This document shows, one piece after another, positions 9,175 to 17,587 of a stretch of DNA of 64,000 nucleotides. The notes beneath the pieces are model-generated. The model did not search any database, was not told the DNA's origin, and saw only the letters and a program-made list of their open reading frames with translations. Origin of the DNA: Labrenzia sp. VG12 (GTDB lineage: Bacteria; Pseudomonadota; Alphaproteobacteria; Rhizobiales; Stappiaceae); NCBI RefSeq assembly GCF_002237595.1, contig NZ_CP022529.1, positions 5,486,001-5,550,000 of the forward strand, written 5' to 3'. Position 1 is the stretch's first letter. The number at the start of each line of letters is the position of its first letter. A program made the translations under genes and the position numbers.

Positions 9175-9190
9175 CATACGCTGCCGTATG
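9175..9190. promoter_or_regulatory. TetR operator, copy 2
   Basis: CATACG-CTGC-CGTATG is a perfect 6-bp inverted repeat with a 4-base centre, 36 bp centre to centre from copy 1. It covers the position expected for the -10 box of the DUF3995 promoter (TTGACC at 9153, 17-18 bases away), so an occupied site would block RNA polymerase. Confidence 0.75.
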
Positions 9191-9210
9191 TTTTGCAAGG
9201 AGTAGATCCC

Positions 9211-9702
9211 ATGTCGGAAGTCATTGCCGTGGCGCTGTTTGCCGTTCTGTTCTGTGTGGCAGCTGTTCACGCCTATTGGGCCCTTGGAGGGCTATGGCCG
9301 GCGCGGGATGAAGCAACGCTTGCGCAAACAGTGGTTGGGGTGAAAGACCTGCGCAAGATGCCAGGCACCGCGTTGACGCTAGTCGTGTCGGCATTGATCG
9401 CTCTGGCGGGCGTCCTCCCGCTCTATCTAACAGGACTTTTGGAGTTTCCGATCCCGATTCCCCTGTCAACTTCGGTGTTGCGCGTGCTGTCTCCAATCGC
9501 GCTCGGCGGACTGGCTTTCATTTTTCTGGCGCGGGGCATGCTCAGCTACACCGGCTATTTTCAGAAGATGGAAGCCGAAGAACCGTTTGTGACCCTGGAC
9601 AGGCGCTATTACGCCCCCTTTGCCTCTCACTGGGCCTTGGATTTGCCTGGCTTGCATTGGGGTGAAAAGCTTGTGCGCCAGCAATCTATCGGAACCGGTT
9701 GA
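9211..9702 (+). CDS. DUF3995 membrane protein
   Basis: This 163-residue protein has four hydrophobic segments and the DUF3995 features AVHAYWALGGLWPA near the N-terminus and LDRRYYAPFCS-like LDRRYYAPFASHW near the C-terminus. No function is known for the family. The start at 9211 is fixed by AAGGAG at 9197-9202, 8 bases before the ATG; an earlier in-frame start at 9193 would overlap that site. Placed directly behind two TetR operators, it is probably induced by the compound the repressor senses. Confidence 0.85.
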   Translation: MSEVIAVALFAVLFCVAAVHAYWALGGLWPARDEATLAQTVVGVKDLRKMPGTALTLVVSALIALAGVLPLYLTGLLEFPIPIPLSTSVLRVLSPIALGGLAFIFLARGMLSYTGYFQKMEAEEPFVTLDRRYYAPFASHWALDLPGLHWGEKLVRQQSIGTG

Positions 9703-9887
9703 GTGTGTCCTTACGGTTTGCGGAAGCCGCCAGCGCCGTGCGATCCCCGTCCGTCGTTCCCCGCCGCACGGAAGTTTGCCGCCATGTTGCAACCACGACT
9801 GCGCAGCTTACCTGTCCGTGGACAGCGATGCTCATTGTTTCGAAAACTGGTCAGGGGTGGGGCGCGACAAAAGTGCGGCGAGGGCGA

Positions 9888-10325
9888 ATGTTGTGTGAGT
9901 TTGAACGCAGACGGACAATCCGGCTCCCGTCCATTCAAAGGGCAGGGCTGGTGGGGTTCAGAGTGTTTGCCTGCTTGATTGTGCTGTGCGGATTTGCGCT
10001 TTTCTTCTCGGGCCAAAGAGATGCCTATCCGCATGTCAGCGCGGATTTCTACTATGAAAACGTATCAGGTTACCTTCACCCGATGACCGCACAAGTGCCG
10101 CGCATGGAAGATTCTGCAAAGGGCCCAGAGAAGACAAGTCTCTGGATTGCCGATTGGCAGGCTCCTCCCTTGCCACTCGATCTGTTGGTTTCTCCCGACG
10201 CAGGTTCTTCGGAAGGGAGAGCCGGTGGACAGGAATGGTGGCCGGCCTTGACCGCAGGCTTGTTGTCTATCTCCGCTGGTTTTGGTTTTCTGAGTATCTT
10301 CTGCGATCGTCCCTGGTGGCTTTAG
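9888..10325 (+). CDS. Hypothetical two-helix membrane protein
   Basis: A 145-residue candidate with a membrane segment near the N-terminus (VFACLIVLCGFALFFS), a periplasmic-looking loop rich in aromatic and proline residues (about residues 55-110), and a second hydrophobic stretch near the end (ALTAGLLSISAGFGFLS). The frame is open upstream to 9699, but that part (rich in Arg, Ser, Cys) does not look coding. A GAGGG lies only 3 bases from the ATG at 9888, so the start is uncertain. The stop is 33 bases before the secreted hydrolase gene, so the two may be co-transcribed. I recognise no family. Confidence 0.5.
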   Translation: MLCEFERRRTIRLPSIQRAGLVGFRVFACLIVLCGFALFFSGQRDAYPHVSADFYYENVSGYLHPMTAQVPRMEDSAKGPEKTSLWIADWQAPPLPLDLLVSPDAGSSEGRAGGQEWWPALTAGLLSISAGFGFLSIFCDRPWWL

Positions 10326-10358
10326 GGCAGGCGCAATCACCGGAACCGGGAGGAAACG

Positions 10359-11537
10359 ATGACTAGGATGTTTGGGCTCTTCCTGATTGCGCTGGCGGCA
10401 CTTCCCGCGATTGCCGCACAGGCCGGCGAAGTCTGGAAGGTCGAGAAAGCCGGCACAAATTCCGGCCTTTATCCTGGCGAAGAAATGCTGTTGACCAACG
10501 GCATTGAGACGCTGACTCATTTCAAGGCCGGAGATCCCAAGAAGCCGCTCGTCATCTTCGTGCCCGGCGGGTTTCATCTGGCGCGTGTTGCCTATGGATA
10601 TCCGGGAGGCAACGAGGCTGATTTCCTGGCACATTGGCTGGGAGAGGCAGGATATTCGTTCCTCGGTGCCTCCTATCCGACGGACAACAAGGTCTACTCG
10701 AAAGTCTATCCGGCCTATTCGATCCGGGACTGGGGCAAACAGGTCGCCGCCACGGCAAGACACTACATTGATCAACATGGCCTGTCCGGTGAAGTGATCG
10801 TGCTGGGATGGAGCGCGGGTGGCCAGATCGCACAATCGGTCCATGAAGCTTCACAGGCGGCTGGACTTGATATGCGCCTCTATGTGTCTCTGGCGTCGAC
10901 ACCGCCGGTTCCTCTGCTCCTGGCTGCACCCGGTGCGATCTCTAGGGCTGACAACGGCCTGTCGGCAGCGCCTCAGTTCTACGACCTTTTCAGGAAATAT
11001 GTTGTTGCGCAGGACAAGTTGAACGGTCACGAAATCATGCCCTGGGCGCGATTTGAAAGCGATGTTCTGGGCCATATTCCAGTGGCGCTCAACGCCATCA
11101 TGATCGCTTCACGCTATCAGGACGGAAAATTCGTTGAGGATCTTCAGTGGGCCATGGCCGATACCGGGGCCTTGAAGGTCACGGACTTTCCCTTCGTGGT
11201 GACGATTTCCGGAGACAAGGTATTGGACAACGACCATGCCCTGACCGACCGTGGAAACTGGGGCCTTTATCAGGTCCAGCATCTTTACCGGAACCTGGTG
11301 CTGCCGGTCCTCGCGAAGTCCGAAGAAATCGGGCCGCTGGCGTGGCAGAAGCTGATGGACAGCATGAACGCCGCGACCTCCGGTGTGCTCAACGCGCGCG
11401 TTCCGGGCAATCACTTCTTCTGGTACGGCGAAGTCGGTGCGAGGGAGACGGTGCAGAAACTGGAAACGCTGATCCTGAGGGCAGAGAACCTCAAGGCAGA
11501 TATCCAGCAGGTGCTCCGGTCGGTTTCAGCGCAATAG
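10359..11537 (+). CDS. Secreted alpha/beta hydrolase
   Basis: The 392-residue protein has a signal peptide (FGLFLIALAALPAIAAQA) and an alpha/beta-hydrolase core: KPLVIFVPGG for the oxyanion side, VIVLGWSAGGQIAQSVH for the nucleophile elbow with the serine in GWSAGG, and a late histidine in VPGNHFFWYG. GGGAGGA at 10348-10353 sets the start at 10359. Esterase or lipase activity is likely; the substrate is not evident. It follows the small membrane protein by 33 bases and faces groEL convergently. Confidence 0.82.
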   Translation: MTRMFGLFLIALAALPAIAAQAGEVWKVEKAGTNSGLYPGEEMLLTNGIETLTHFKAGDPKKPLVIFVPGGFHLARVAYGYPGGNEADFLAHWLGEAGYSFLGASYPTDNKVYSKVYPAYSIRDWGKQVAATARHYIDQHGLSGEVIVLGWSAGGQIAQSVHEASQAAGLDMRLYVSLASTPPVPLLLAAPGAISRADNGLSAAPQFYDLFRKYVVAQDKLNGHEIMPWARFESDVLGHIPVALNAIMIASRYQDGKFVEDLQWAMADTGALKVTDFPFVVTISGDKVLDNDHALTDRGNWGLYQVQHLYRNLVLPVLAKSEEIGPLAWQKLMDSMNAATSGVLNARVPGNHFFWYGEVGARETVQKLETLILRAENLKADIQQVLRSVSAQ

Positions 11538-11697
11538 GCGCGGTTCATGCCCGAGCAGGTTTTCCTGGAAATCAAGACAAACGGCTCGAAAACTGCTCTT
11601 GCCGCAAGTCCCAAGGGATCGGACTTCGTGGAAGCCGATGCCGTCCACGGTACTGCCTCGTGGCGCAAATCTGAAATGCATGGGCGGCGCATCACGC

Positions 11698-11725
11698 AAA
11701 AAGGGCGGCCCGAGAGCCGCCCTTT
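11698..11725 (-). terminator. Rho-independent terminator of groESL
   Basis: A perfect 10-bp stem (AAAGGGCGGC at 11700-11709 with GCCGCCCTTT at 11716-11725) and a 6-base loop. Read in the groEL direction it is followed by five T. It begins 25 bases past the groEL stop and may also stop the converging hydrolase transcript. Confidence 0.88.
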
Positions 11726-11750
11726 CCGTAATTCACAAGCGTCAGGCTTC

Positions 11751-13394
11751 TTAGAAGCCCATGCCGCCCATGCCGCCCATGTCGCCACCCGGCATGGCCG
11801 GAGCAGCGTCTTTCTTCGGCAGCTCGGCAACCATGGCTTCGGTGGTGATCAAGAGGCCGGCAACGGAAGCTGCGTCCTGCAGAGCCGTGCGCACAACCTT
11901 GGTCGGGTCGATGATGCCGGCTTCGATCATGTTGACGAATTCTTCGGTCTGAGCGTTGAAACCGAAGGTGTCGTCGCCGTTTTCCTGGATCTTGCCAACA
12001 ACGATGGAGCCTTCGACACCAGCGTTTTCAGCGATCTGACGGATCGGAGCTTCCAGAGCGCGCAGGACGATCTTGATGCCGGCAGCGATGTCGGCGTTGT
12101 CGTTGGCCAGAGCCTCGACAGCCTTCTTCGCACGCAGCAGAGCGGTGCCGCCACCCGGGACGATGCCTTCTTCAACGGCAGCGCGGGTTGCGTTCAGAGC
12201 ATCGTCAACGCGGTCTTTTTTCTCTTTCACTTCGATTTCGGTCGCACCGCCAACGCGGATCACGGCAACGCCGCCTGCGAGCTTGGCGAGACGCTCCTGG
12301 AGCTTCTCACGGTCGTAATCGGAAGTGGTTTCTTCGATCTGGGCCTTGATCTGACCAACGCGGCCGTCGATGTCTTCCTTGGAGCCAGCGCCATCAACGA
12401 TGGTGGTGGTTTCCTTGGTGATCGCGACTTTCTCGGCAGTGCCGAGCATGTCGAGGGTCACGTTTTCGAGCTTGATGCCGAGGTCTTCGGAAATGACGGT
12501 GCCGCCGGTCAGAATGGCGATGTCTTCCAGCATGGCCTTGCGGCGGTCGCCGAAGCCCGGAGCCTTCACAGCAGCGATTTTCAGGCCGCCACGCAGCTTG
12601 TTGACAACGAGGGTTGCCAGAGCTTCGCCTTCAACATCTTCAGCGATGATGAGCAGCGGACGGGAAGACTGAACGACAGCTTCCAGGATCGGCAGCATGG
12701 CCTGCAGGTTGGAGAGTTTCTTCTCGTGCAGCAGGATGTACGGCTTTTCCAGGTCAGCCAGCATCTTGTCAGCGTTGGTGACGAAGTACGGAGACAGGTA
12801 GCCGCGGTCGAACTGCATGCCTTCAACGACTTCCAGCTCGGTTTCCAGGGACTTGGCTTCCTCGACGGTGATGACACCTTCGTTGCCGACCTTCTGCATG
12901 GCTTCGGCAATGTCCTGGCCAACCTGCGTGTCGCCGTTTGCGGAGATGGTGCCGACCTGGGCAACTTCTTCAGACGTTGTGATGGTCTTGGAAGCAGCGG
13001 TCAGGGCCTTGACGGCTTCAGCAGCAGCGAGGTCAACGCCGCGCTTCAGGTCCATCGGGTTCATGCCGGCAGCAACAGCCTTGGCGCCTTCCTTGACGAT
13101 GGCCTGGGCCAGAACGGTTGCGGTGGTGGTGCCGTCACCAGCGATGTCGTTGGTCTTGGAAGCCACTTCGCGCACCATCTGGGCGCCCATGTTTTCGAAC
13201 TTGTCTTCCAGTTCGATTTCCTTGGCAACGGAGACACCGTCCTTGGTGATGCGCGGTGCGCCGAAGGCCTTGTCGAGGACAACGTTACGGCCTTTCGGGC
13301 CGAGGGTCACTTTGACGGCGTTTGCCAGGGTGTCGACACCTTTGAGCATACGCTCACGGGCGTCGGAGGAGAATTTTACTTCTTTAGCAGACAT
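11751..13394 (-). CDS. groEL: Chaperonin GroEL (60 kDa)
   Basis: The 547-residue protein is a full-length GroEL: MSAKEVKFSSDARERML at the N-terminus, VTLGPKGRNVVLDK for the nucleotide site, NDIAGDGTTTATVLAQ with the catalytic Asp, and the Gly-Met-rich tail ending GGMGGMGF. It forms the double-ring folding chamber in the cytosol with GroES. It lies 54 bases downstream of groES in the same operon, under the CIRCE site. Confidence 0.99.
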   Translation of the reverse strand: MSAKEVKFSSDARERMLKGVDTLANAVKVTLGPKGRNVVLDKAFGAPRITKDGVSVAKEIELEDKFENMGAQMVREVASKTNDIAGDGTTTATVLAQAIVKEGAKAVAAGMNPMDLKRGVDLAAAEAVKALTAASKTITTSEEVAQVGTISANGDTQVGQDIAEAMQKVGNEGVITVEEAKSLETELEVVEGMQFDRGYLSPYFVTNADKMLADLEKPYILLHEKKLSNLQAMLPILEAVVQSSRPLLIIAEDVEGEALATLVVNKLRGGLKIAAVKAPGFGDRRKAMLEDIAILTGGTVISEDLGIKLENVTLDMLGTAEKVAITKETTTIVDGAGSKEDIDGRVGQIKAQIEETTSDYDREKLQERLAKLAGGVAVIRVGGATEIEVKEKKDRVDDALNATRAAVEEGIVPGGGTALLRAKKAVEALANDNADIAAGIKIVLRALEAPIRQIAENAGVEGSIVVGKIQENGDDTFGFNAQTEEFVNMIEAGIIDPTKVVRTALQDAASVAGLLITTEAMVAELPKKDAAPAMPGGDMGGMGGMGF

Positions 13395-13448
13395 GAGATC
13401 GTCTCACCTAAATTTGGAATGGAGTTGAGATCAGAAGCGGTTCGCTGA

Positions 13449-13736
13449 TTAAGCGATCACGCCCATGATGTCGGATTCCTTCATGATCAGGAGGTCTTCA
13501 CCGTCGATCTTGACTTCGGTGCCGGACCATTTGCCGAACAGGACGCGGTCGCCTGCCTTGACATCGAGAGCAACGATTTCGCCGTTGTCCTTGCGGGCAC
13601 CGGTGCCGACAGCGATGATCTCGCCTTCCTGCGGCTTTTCCTTAGCGGTGTCCGGAATGATGATGCCGCCAGCGGTTTTCTCTTCAGAGTCTACGCGGCG
13701 AACTACGACACGGTCGTGCAGTGGACGAAATGCCAT
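13449..13736 (-). CDS. groES: Co-chaperonin GroES (10 kDa)
   Basis: The 95-residue protein matches the alphaproteobacterial form: MAFRPLHDRVVVRRVDSEEK, the mobile loop TAGGIIIPDTAKEKPQEG, and VLFGKWSGTEVKIDGEDLLIM. The ATG at 13736 gives the canonical N-terminus and has AAGGGA about 9 bases upstream; in-frame ATGs at 13754 and 13790 would add residues that the family lacks. GroES caps the GroEL ring. First gene of the operon. Confidence 0.98.
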   Translation of the reverse strand: MAFRPLHDRVVVRRVDSEEKTAGGIIIPDTAKEKPQEGEIIAVGTGARKDNGEIVALDVKAGDRVLFGKWSGTEVKIDGEDLLIMKESDIMGVIA

Positions 13737-13838
13737 AAGACTGTTTCCCTTCATGAGCGCGCCCCACGCAATGGGCAGCGCGCGAGACATGATTACGAGG
13801 TTGATTGGGTACGAAAGGGATGGCCCTCCCGCAGCATA

Positions 13839-13865
13839 TTAGCACTCCCTTGAGGCGAGTGCTAA
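13839..13865. promoter_or_regulatory. CIRCE element (HrcA operator) before groES
   Basis: TTAGCACTC (13839-13847), a 9-base spacer and GAGTGCTAA (13857-13865) match the CIRCE consensus exactly on both arms. It lies about 100 bases before groES and just downstream of the likely -10 box. HrcA is known to bind this site and repress groESL until heat shock. Confidence 0.97.
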
Positions 13866-13875
13866 CAGCGCTCTG

Positions 13876-13904
13876 GATTTATGGAGCCGAGCCCGTCTTG
13901 TCAA
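13876..13904 (-). promoter_or_regulatory. Housekeeping promoter of groESL
   Basis: On the complementary strand TTGACA (13904-13899) is a perfect -35 box and TAAATC (13881-13876) a weak -10 box at 17-bp spacing. The CIRCE site starts about 10 bases downstream and so would cover the transcription start. Confidence 0.65.
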
Positions 13905-14005
13905 TGCTTTGTGACGAGAATTTAATCCCGCTCCGCCTTTATGCGGAGGCGCCAGGTGGCCGCCCGATCAAGAGAAGCGGGCCGCAGCGGCATGTTGCCG
14001 TTGTC

Positions 14006-14572
14006 TCAGTTGGTGCCGGTCACCGAAAATGGCAAGGTGAAGCTCGACTGACTGTCACCGATTTCATCTTCAAACCGGGTTTCAAGCTTGTAGTCACCGA
14101 CGGGAAGTCCGCTGAACTGGAAAGTCAGTGCCGCGGACAGTTCGCGTTTTTTGGTTCTGCCGGATCCGGCAAATGTCGCGAAGTTTTCCTGCTCGGCCAG
14201 AACCTGGCCAGACAGGTTCAGCAACTTGAAACTGGCGGTGAGTTCGTAGGAATAGGAGCTTCCATCCTGTCTGAAAGCGTAGCCGACCGGTTCGGCATAG
14301 ACAGTGAGCGCTTCCTGGTCGTTGAAGACAGTGTTCTCACGCGGGGTATACTGGCCATAGCCGGTCGCGGCACCATCCGTGAACGTCACTTCGGTAAATG
14401 CCAGGTCCGATGCCGCCCAGACCTGATCAAAGGCAGCCAGGGCTTCCTGGAAGGCTTGGGAAGGTTGATCAGCATCCGATTGGGCAAACACACTAGCCGA
14501 ACCCGCGATCAATCCACCTGCAACCAGAACAGCAGATACGATCTGCTTCGAAGCACGTCTAACAGCCACCAT
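14006..14572 (-). CDS. Secreted protein of unknown function
   Basis: The 188-residue protein starts with a clear signal peptide (QIVSAVLVAGGLIAGSASVFAQ). The mature part is acidic, rich in Thr, Phe and Tyr, and alternates hydrophobic and polar residues as in a beta-sandwich (for example YSYELTASFKLLNLSGQVLAE and GLPVGDYKLETRFEDEI). I recognise no family. It stands alone between groESL and the sigma-54 regulator; no partner is apparent. Confidence 0.75.
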   Translation of the reverse strand: MVAVRRASKQIVSAVLVAGGLIAGSASVFAQSDADQPSQAFQEALAAFDQVWAASDLAFTEVTFTDGAATGYGQYTPRENTVFNDQEALTVYAEPVGYAFRQDGSSYSYELTASFKLLNLSGQVLAEQENFATFAGSGRTKKRELSAALTFQFSGLPVGDYKLETRFEDEIGDSQSSFTLPFSVTGTN

Positions 14573-14767
14573 TTTCTTTTCCCCGCACGCCTTTAAATCT
14601 TGTCGTTTTCAGCGATTTTGCCGATATAGACCGACTTTTCCCAATAAACAAGACAATGTGTGCGATGCGGTAAACATCGGCGCAGACAAGTGTCGTTTGC
14701 TTATCCGGGAAAAGGGAAAACCAGTTTGGGGTTAATGGTCTGTCTATTCACACGCCGCAAGTGCAGC

Positions 14768-16267
14768 TTACGCGCCTTGCATCAGCCGCTCGGACCAGGC
14801 CTGACGCTTGCGGTAGATCGTCGAAGGACTGATCTCCAATGCGGCGGCCGCCATGGCGATGTTGCCGTCAAAAGCGTCCAGCGCGTCCTCGATAATCCGT
14901 CGTTCCTGGGCCCAGAGCGGCTCGATCGCACCGAAGGGACGGCTCGGTGGCGCCGAGCGCGTACGTTCCCGGGAAAGGTCGATGATGGCATTCGGGCGTG
15001 CGCTCTGGTCCCGGATCACCATCGGCAGCATGTCATAAGTGACGGCGGCACCGTCATTCATGACCACGATCTGCCGGATCGTGTTCTCCAGCTGACGCAC
15101 GTTTCCGGGCCAGGTATAGGCGACAATCCGCGCCTCGGCATCCGCGTCAAAGCCTTTGAACCCGCGCCGTTCTTCGCTGGAATAGCGCAGCAGGAAAGCT
15201 TCGGCGAGCGGAAGAATATCGTCGCGGCGCTCACGCAAAGGCGGCAGATGAATTGGCAGTACGTGGAGGCGGTAATAAAGATCTTCGCGGAACCGTCCGG
15301 CTGAGATTTCCGCGACCGGGTTCCGGTTGGTGGCGCAGATGATGCGCGCATCGACCTTGCGGCTGCTTGTGTCGCCAAGTCGCTGGAACGTGCCCGTCTG
15401 CAGAAAACGCAGCAGCTTGCTCTGTAGCAACAGGTCCATTTCGCCGATTTCATCGAGAAACAGCGTGCCGCCATCGGCCTGCTCGGCCGCGCCGGCACGG
15501 TTGTCGGTCGCGCCGGTGAAAGCGCCGCGCACGTAGCCGAAAATCTCGCTTTCGATGAGATCCCGCGGTATCGCTGCACAGTTCAGCGTGACGAAACGGT
15601 TGTCGCTCCGGTCCGACAGGCTGTGAACTGCGTTGGCGCATAGTTCCTTGCCAGTCCCGGATTCGCCGGTAATGAAGACGGGCGCCTGGGACGGAGCCAT
15701 GCGCGCAATCTGATCATGGACGTCGCGCATTTGGACGGAGACCCCGATCAGCCGGTTCTCTTTTTCGGGTGTCTCGTCTGCGTGAAGTCGCTGCGGTGCG
15801 GCTGCCTCAATGGGCCTTTGCGCACTCGAAGCTGGCACGGTGACGGCCGCCGGTTGCGGAGTGCTCGACGAGGGACGTCTTTGTTCCAGCTGGAACATGA
15901 TTTTGGATGCGAGCGCGTCCAGGGAAAACGGTTTGGTCAGAAAGTCATGTGCGCCGGAGCGCATGGCGCTGACCGCGCGGGAGACAGAGCCCTTTGCCGA
16001 GACGGCGATGATGACGGATTTCGGGCAACGGACTGCATAGGCCTCGAGGGCCTCTTCGCCGCCGATTGTTTCCAGATCGATGATGAGAATGTCGGTTGAC
16101 TTGTCGGCCAGATCCTGAAGGCAGGAAGAAGAGTCCGTATAGAGAATTGGATCCGTGCAGGCGGCTGACAGTTTGGCACAAACCGCGGATGTCCGGGCGG
16201 CTTCGGAAGCCGATGCGTCCAACACGCGTACAATTGCAGGCAACTCTTTGCCTTCGTTACTCCCCAT
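14768..16267 (-). CDS. Sigma-54-dependent response regulator (NtrC/LuxO type)
   Basis: The 499-residue protein has a receiver domain (about residues 12-125, with IIDLE holding the likely phospho-Asp and FLTKPF the conserved Lys), an AAA+ sigma-54 activator domain (Walker A GESGTGKEL, the GAFTGA loop that touches sigma-54, Walker B TLFLDEIGEM, arginine-finger region LRERRDD), and a Fis-type helix-turn-helix at the end (NIAMAAAALEISPSTIYRKRQAW). The acidic pocket of the receiver is reduced (VRVLDAS), so phosphorylation may be altered. No histidine kinase lies beside it. GGGAG about 10 bases upstream supports the ATG at 16267. Confidence 0.92.
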   Translation of the reverse strand: MGSNEGKELPAIVRVLDASASEAARTSAVCAKLSAACTDPILYTDSSSCLQDLADKSTDILIIDLETIGGEEALEAYAVRCPKSVIIAVSAKGSVSRAVSAMRSGAHDFLTKPFSLDALASKIMFQLEQRRPSSSTPQPAAVTVPASSAQRPIEAAAPQRLHADETPEKENRLIGVSVQMRDVHDQIARMAPSQAPVFITGESGTGKELCANAVHSLSDRSDNRFVTLNCAAIPRDLIESEIFGYVRGAFTGATDNRAGAAEQADGGTLFLDEIGEMDLLLQSKLLRFLQTGTFQRLGDTSSRKVDARIICATNRNPVAEISAGRFREDLYYRLHVLPIHLPPLRERRDDILPLAEAFLLRYSSEERRGFKGFDADAEARIVAYTWPGNVRQLENTIRQIVVMNDGAAVTYDMLPMVIRDQSARPNAIIDLSRERTRSAPPSRPFGAIEPLWAQERRIIEDALDAFDGNIAMAAAALEISPSTIYRKRQAWSERLMQGA

Positions 16268-16425
16268 TGCTGGGCAACTCCCATTCTGCGATCTGGGTCT
16301 TTCGAATACCGAAAGATTCGTCAGTTTGATAATTCGCCGAACAGGGTAAACAAAGCGTTGTCAGCCAGTGCAAATTGCACAAGTAGACGAGGATAAGCGC
16401 GATTTAGCCGGAAAAGCTCTTGCGT

Positions 16426-17268
16426 TCAGGACCCCAGAAGAAGCGCGAGAAGGTACCCGGCCATGAAACAGGTCCCGCCGAATAGCAGCGTGAGTGCAAG
16501 CGGAACAGAGTGCCTGTTGAGCCAGGCAGGTTGTCGCGACCCTTTAGCATCGATGGAGACATTCTCCGCGTCGCGGGTCGGCGATGGGAGCCGGCCGGCC
16601 AGACCGGAGGTCGACGCAGCATTTGCGTCCGCTTCGAGAGTTTCCAAAGGCAAGGTTTCGGAAACGGAGGGCGCGTCTTCCATGTGGTGCCCTGCGTCCG
16701 GGTCATACGCCTTTCCGGTTTCCTGAAACGCAAGGACGCCCGCGCCAGGTTTTCCCGTTTTCTCCAGCTGCGCGACCGAAGAGAATTCCGGTGCATAGCT
16801 TCCCTTGGGAATGAGAATGCGGACCGGGTCATCCGCACCCGAGCCGGCGTAGTATTTTTCCAGTCTTCTCCTGAGACGGGCTGCTTCCACTCGGACGATC
16901 GGATCGGTGACGGGATTGAAGTCTTCCGGCCGCCCCAGTGCTTCCACGGCAATGGTGTAGCCCTTCACCTTTTCCTGTTCCCGGTCGAGGGTGGCGCGTA
17001 CGACGAAACCGAGAAAGGCGCGCAGTTGCGGGGCAGACTGGAATTCGCGACTTTGAAGCGCAGACACAAGGGCCGCCTGAACAAGTTCGTCGGTGATGCT
17101 CTGCTCGTCGAGGGAGTTGCAAACTGCTTCCGTCGGCTGCGCGGACGGGAACGTGGCCCGGCCTTGGGTGGGGCCGGGTCCTCGGTGATCTCGATCTGGT
17201 TCACTTCTTCTTGCGTTCTCTTCGGATCCGCGCGAAATGCGACGGGATGACTGTCCGGCTGCCTGCAT
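16426..17268 (-). CDS. Membrane protein with winged-helix-like domain found in alphaproteobacterial adenylate cyclase/TPR proteins
   Basis: This 280-residue protein holds the conserved block SAPQLRAFLGFVV, VKGYTIAVEALGR, TDPIVRVEAARLRRRLEKYY and VRILIPKGSYAPEF (about residues 75-160). In related genomes this block usually sits in front of TPR or adenylate-cyclase-like domains and is thought to bind DNA; here only a low-complexity linker and one C-terminal membrane helix (LALTLLFGGTCFMAGYLLALLL) follow. The ATG at 17268 has AGGGGG just upstream; a further in-frame TTG exists at 17355. It is divergent from the TipF-like gene. Confidence 0.7.
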   Translation of the reverse strand: MQAAGQSSRRISRGSEENARRSEPDRDHRGPGPTQGRATFPSAQPTEAVCNSLDEQSITDELVQAALVSALQSREFQSAPQLRAFLGFVVRATLDREQEKVKGYTIAVEALGRPEDFNPVTDPIVRVEAARLRRRLEKYYAGSGADDPVRILIPKGSYAPEFSSVAQLEKTGKPGAGVLAFQETGKAYDPDAGHHMEDAPSVSETLPLETLEADANAASTSGLAGRLPSPTRDAENVSIDAKGSRQPAWLNRHSVPLALTLLFGGTCFMAGYLLALLLGS

Positions 17269-17587
17269 ACCAGCCCCCTGGAAAACTTGTAAATTAACGC
17301 CGCCACGACACAAATTCCCTAACGTAAGCTTAGCGGAAGCCCTGGGGGAATGCAAAGTACAATTGCCGGTTCACGCCAGGGCATCTTGCTGTTGTACAAA
17401 AATCCGGTTTGCGACATTCTGCTCGTCGAGGAAGGGACACGCTGCTCCAATTTGCACAGCGAAAAGCCATAATCGGGGACAAGTCACGGATTCCACGTTC
17501 GAAAGCGGTTTGCGGATTCGGTTGCGCCTTGTTCTTAAGGCATGATTAAGCAGTAACTTTTGATTCGGATCGGAACTTTCAAACGCC
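17269..17587. other. Intergenic region between the winged-helix-like membrane protein and the TipF-like gene
   Basis: This 319-base divergent gap has no convincing open frame or RNA. The only clear signal is a CtrA-type motif near its right end (17535-17549). A region around 17390-17420 is mildly AT-rich. Confidence 0.5.
17535..17549. promoter_or_regulatory. CtrA-type binding motif upstream of the TipF-like gene
   Basis: TTAA-GGCATGA-TTAA fits the TTAA-N7-TTAA consensus of the cell-cycle regulator CtrA. It ends 38 bases before the start codon, a position suited to promoter control. CtrA control of flagellar-pole genes is known in Caulobacter; here it is inferred from the motif alone. Confidence 0.55.

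Noticed and set aside
9699..9887. Upstream extension of the small membrane protein frame
   Set aside because: Arg/Ser/Cys-rich composition does not resemble a protein N-terminus; the hydrophobic start near 9888 fits better.
11547..13448. A 633-codon open frame opposite groEL
   Set aside because: It is the mirror of GroEL codons, with repetitive Gly/Asp/Val/Phe composition and no domain; GroEL itself is certain.
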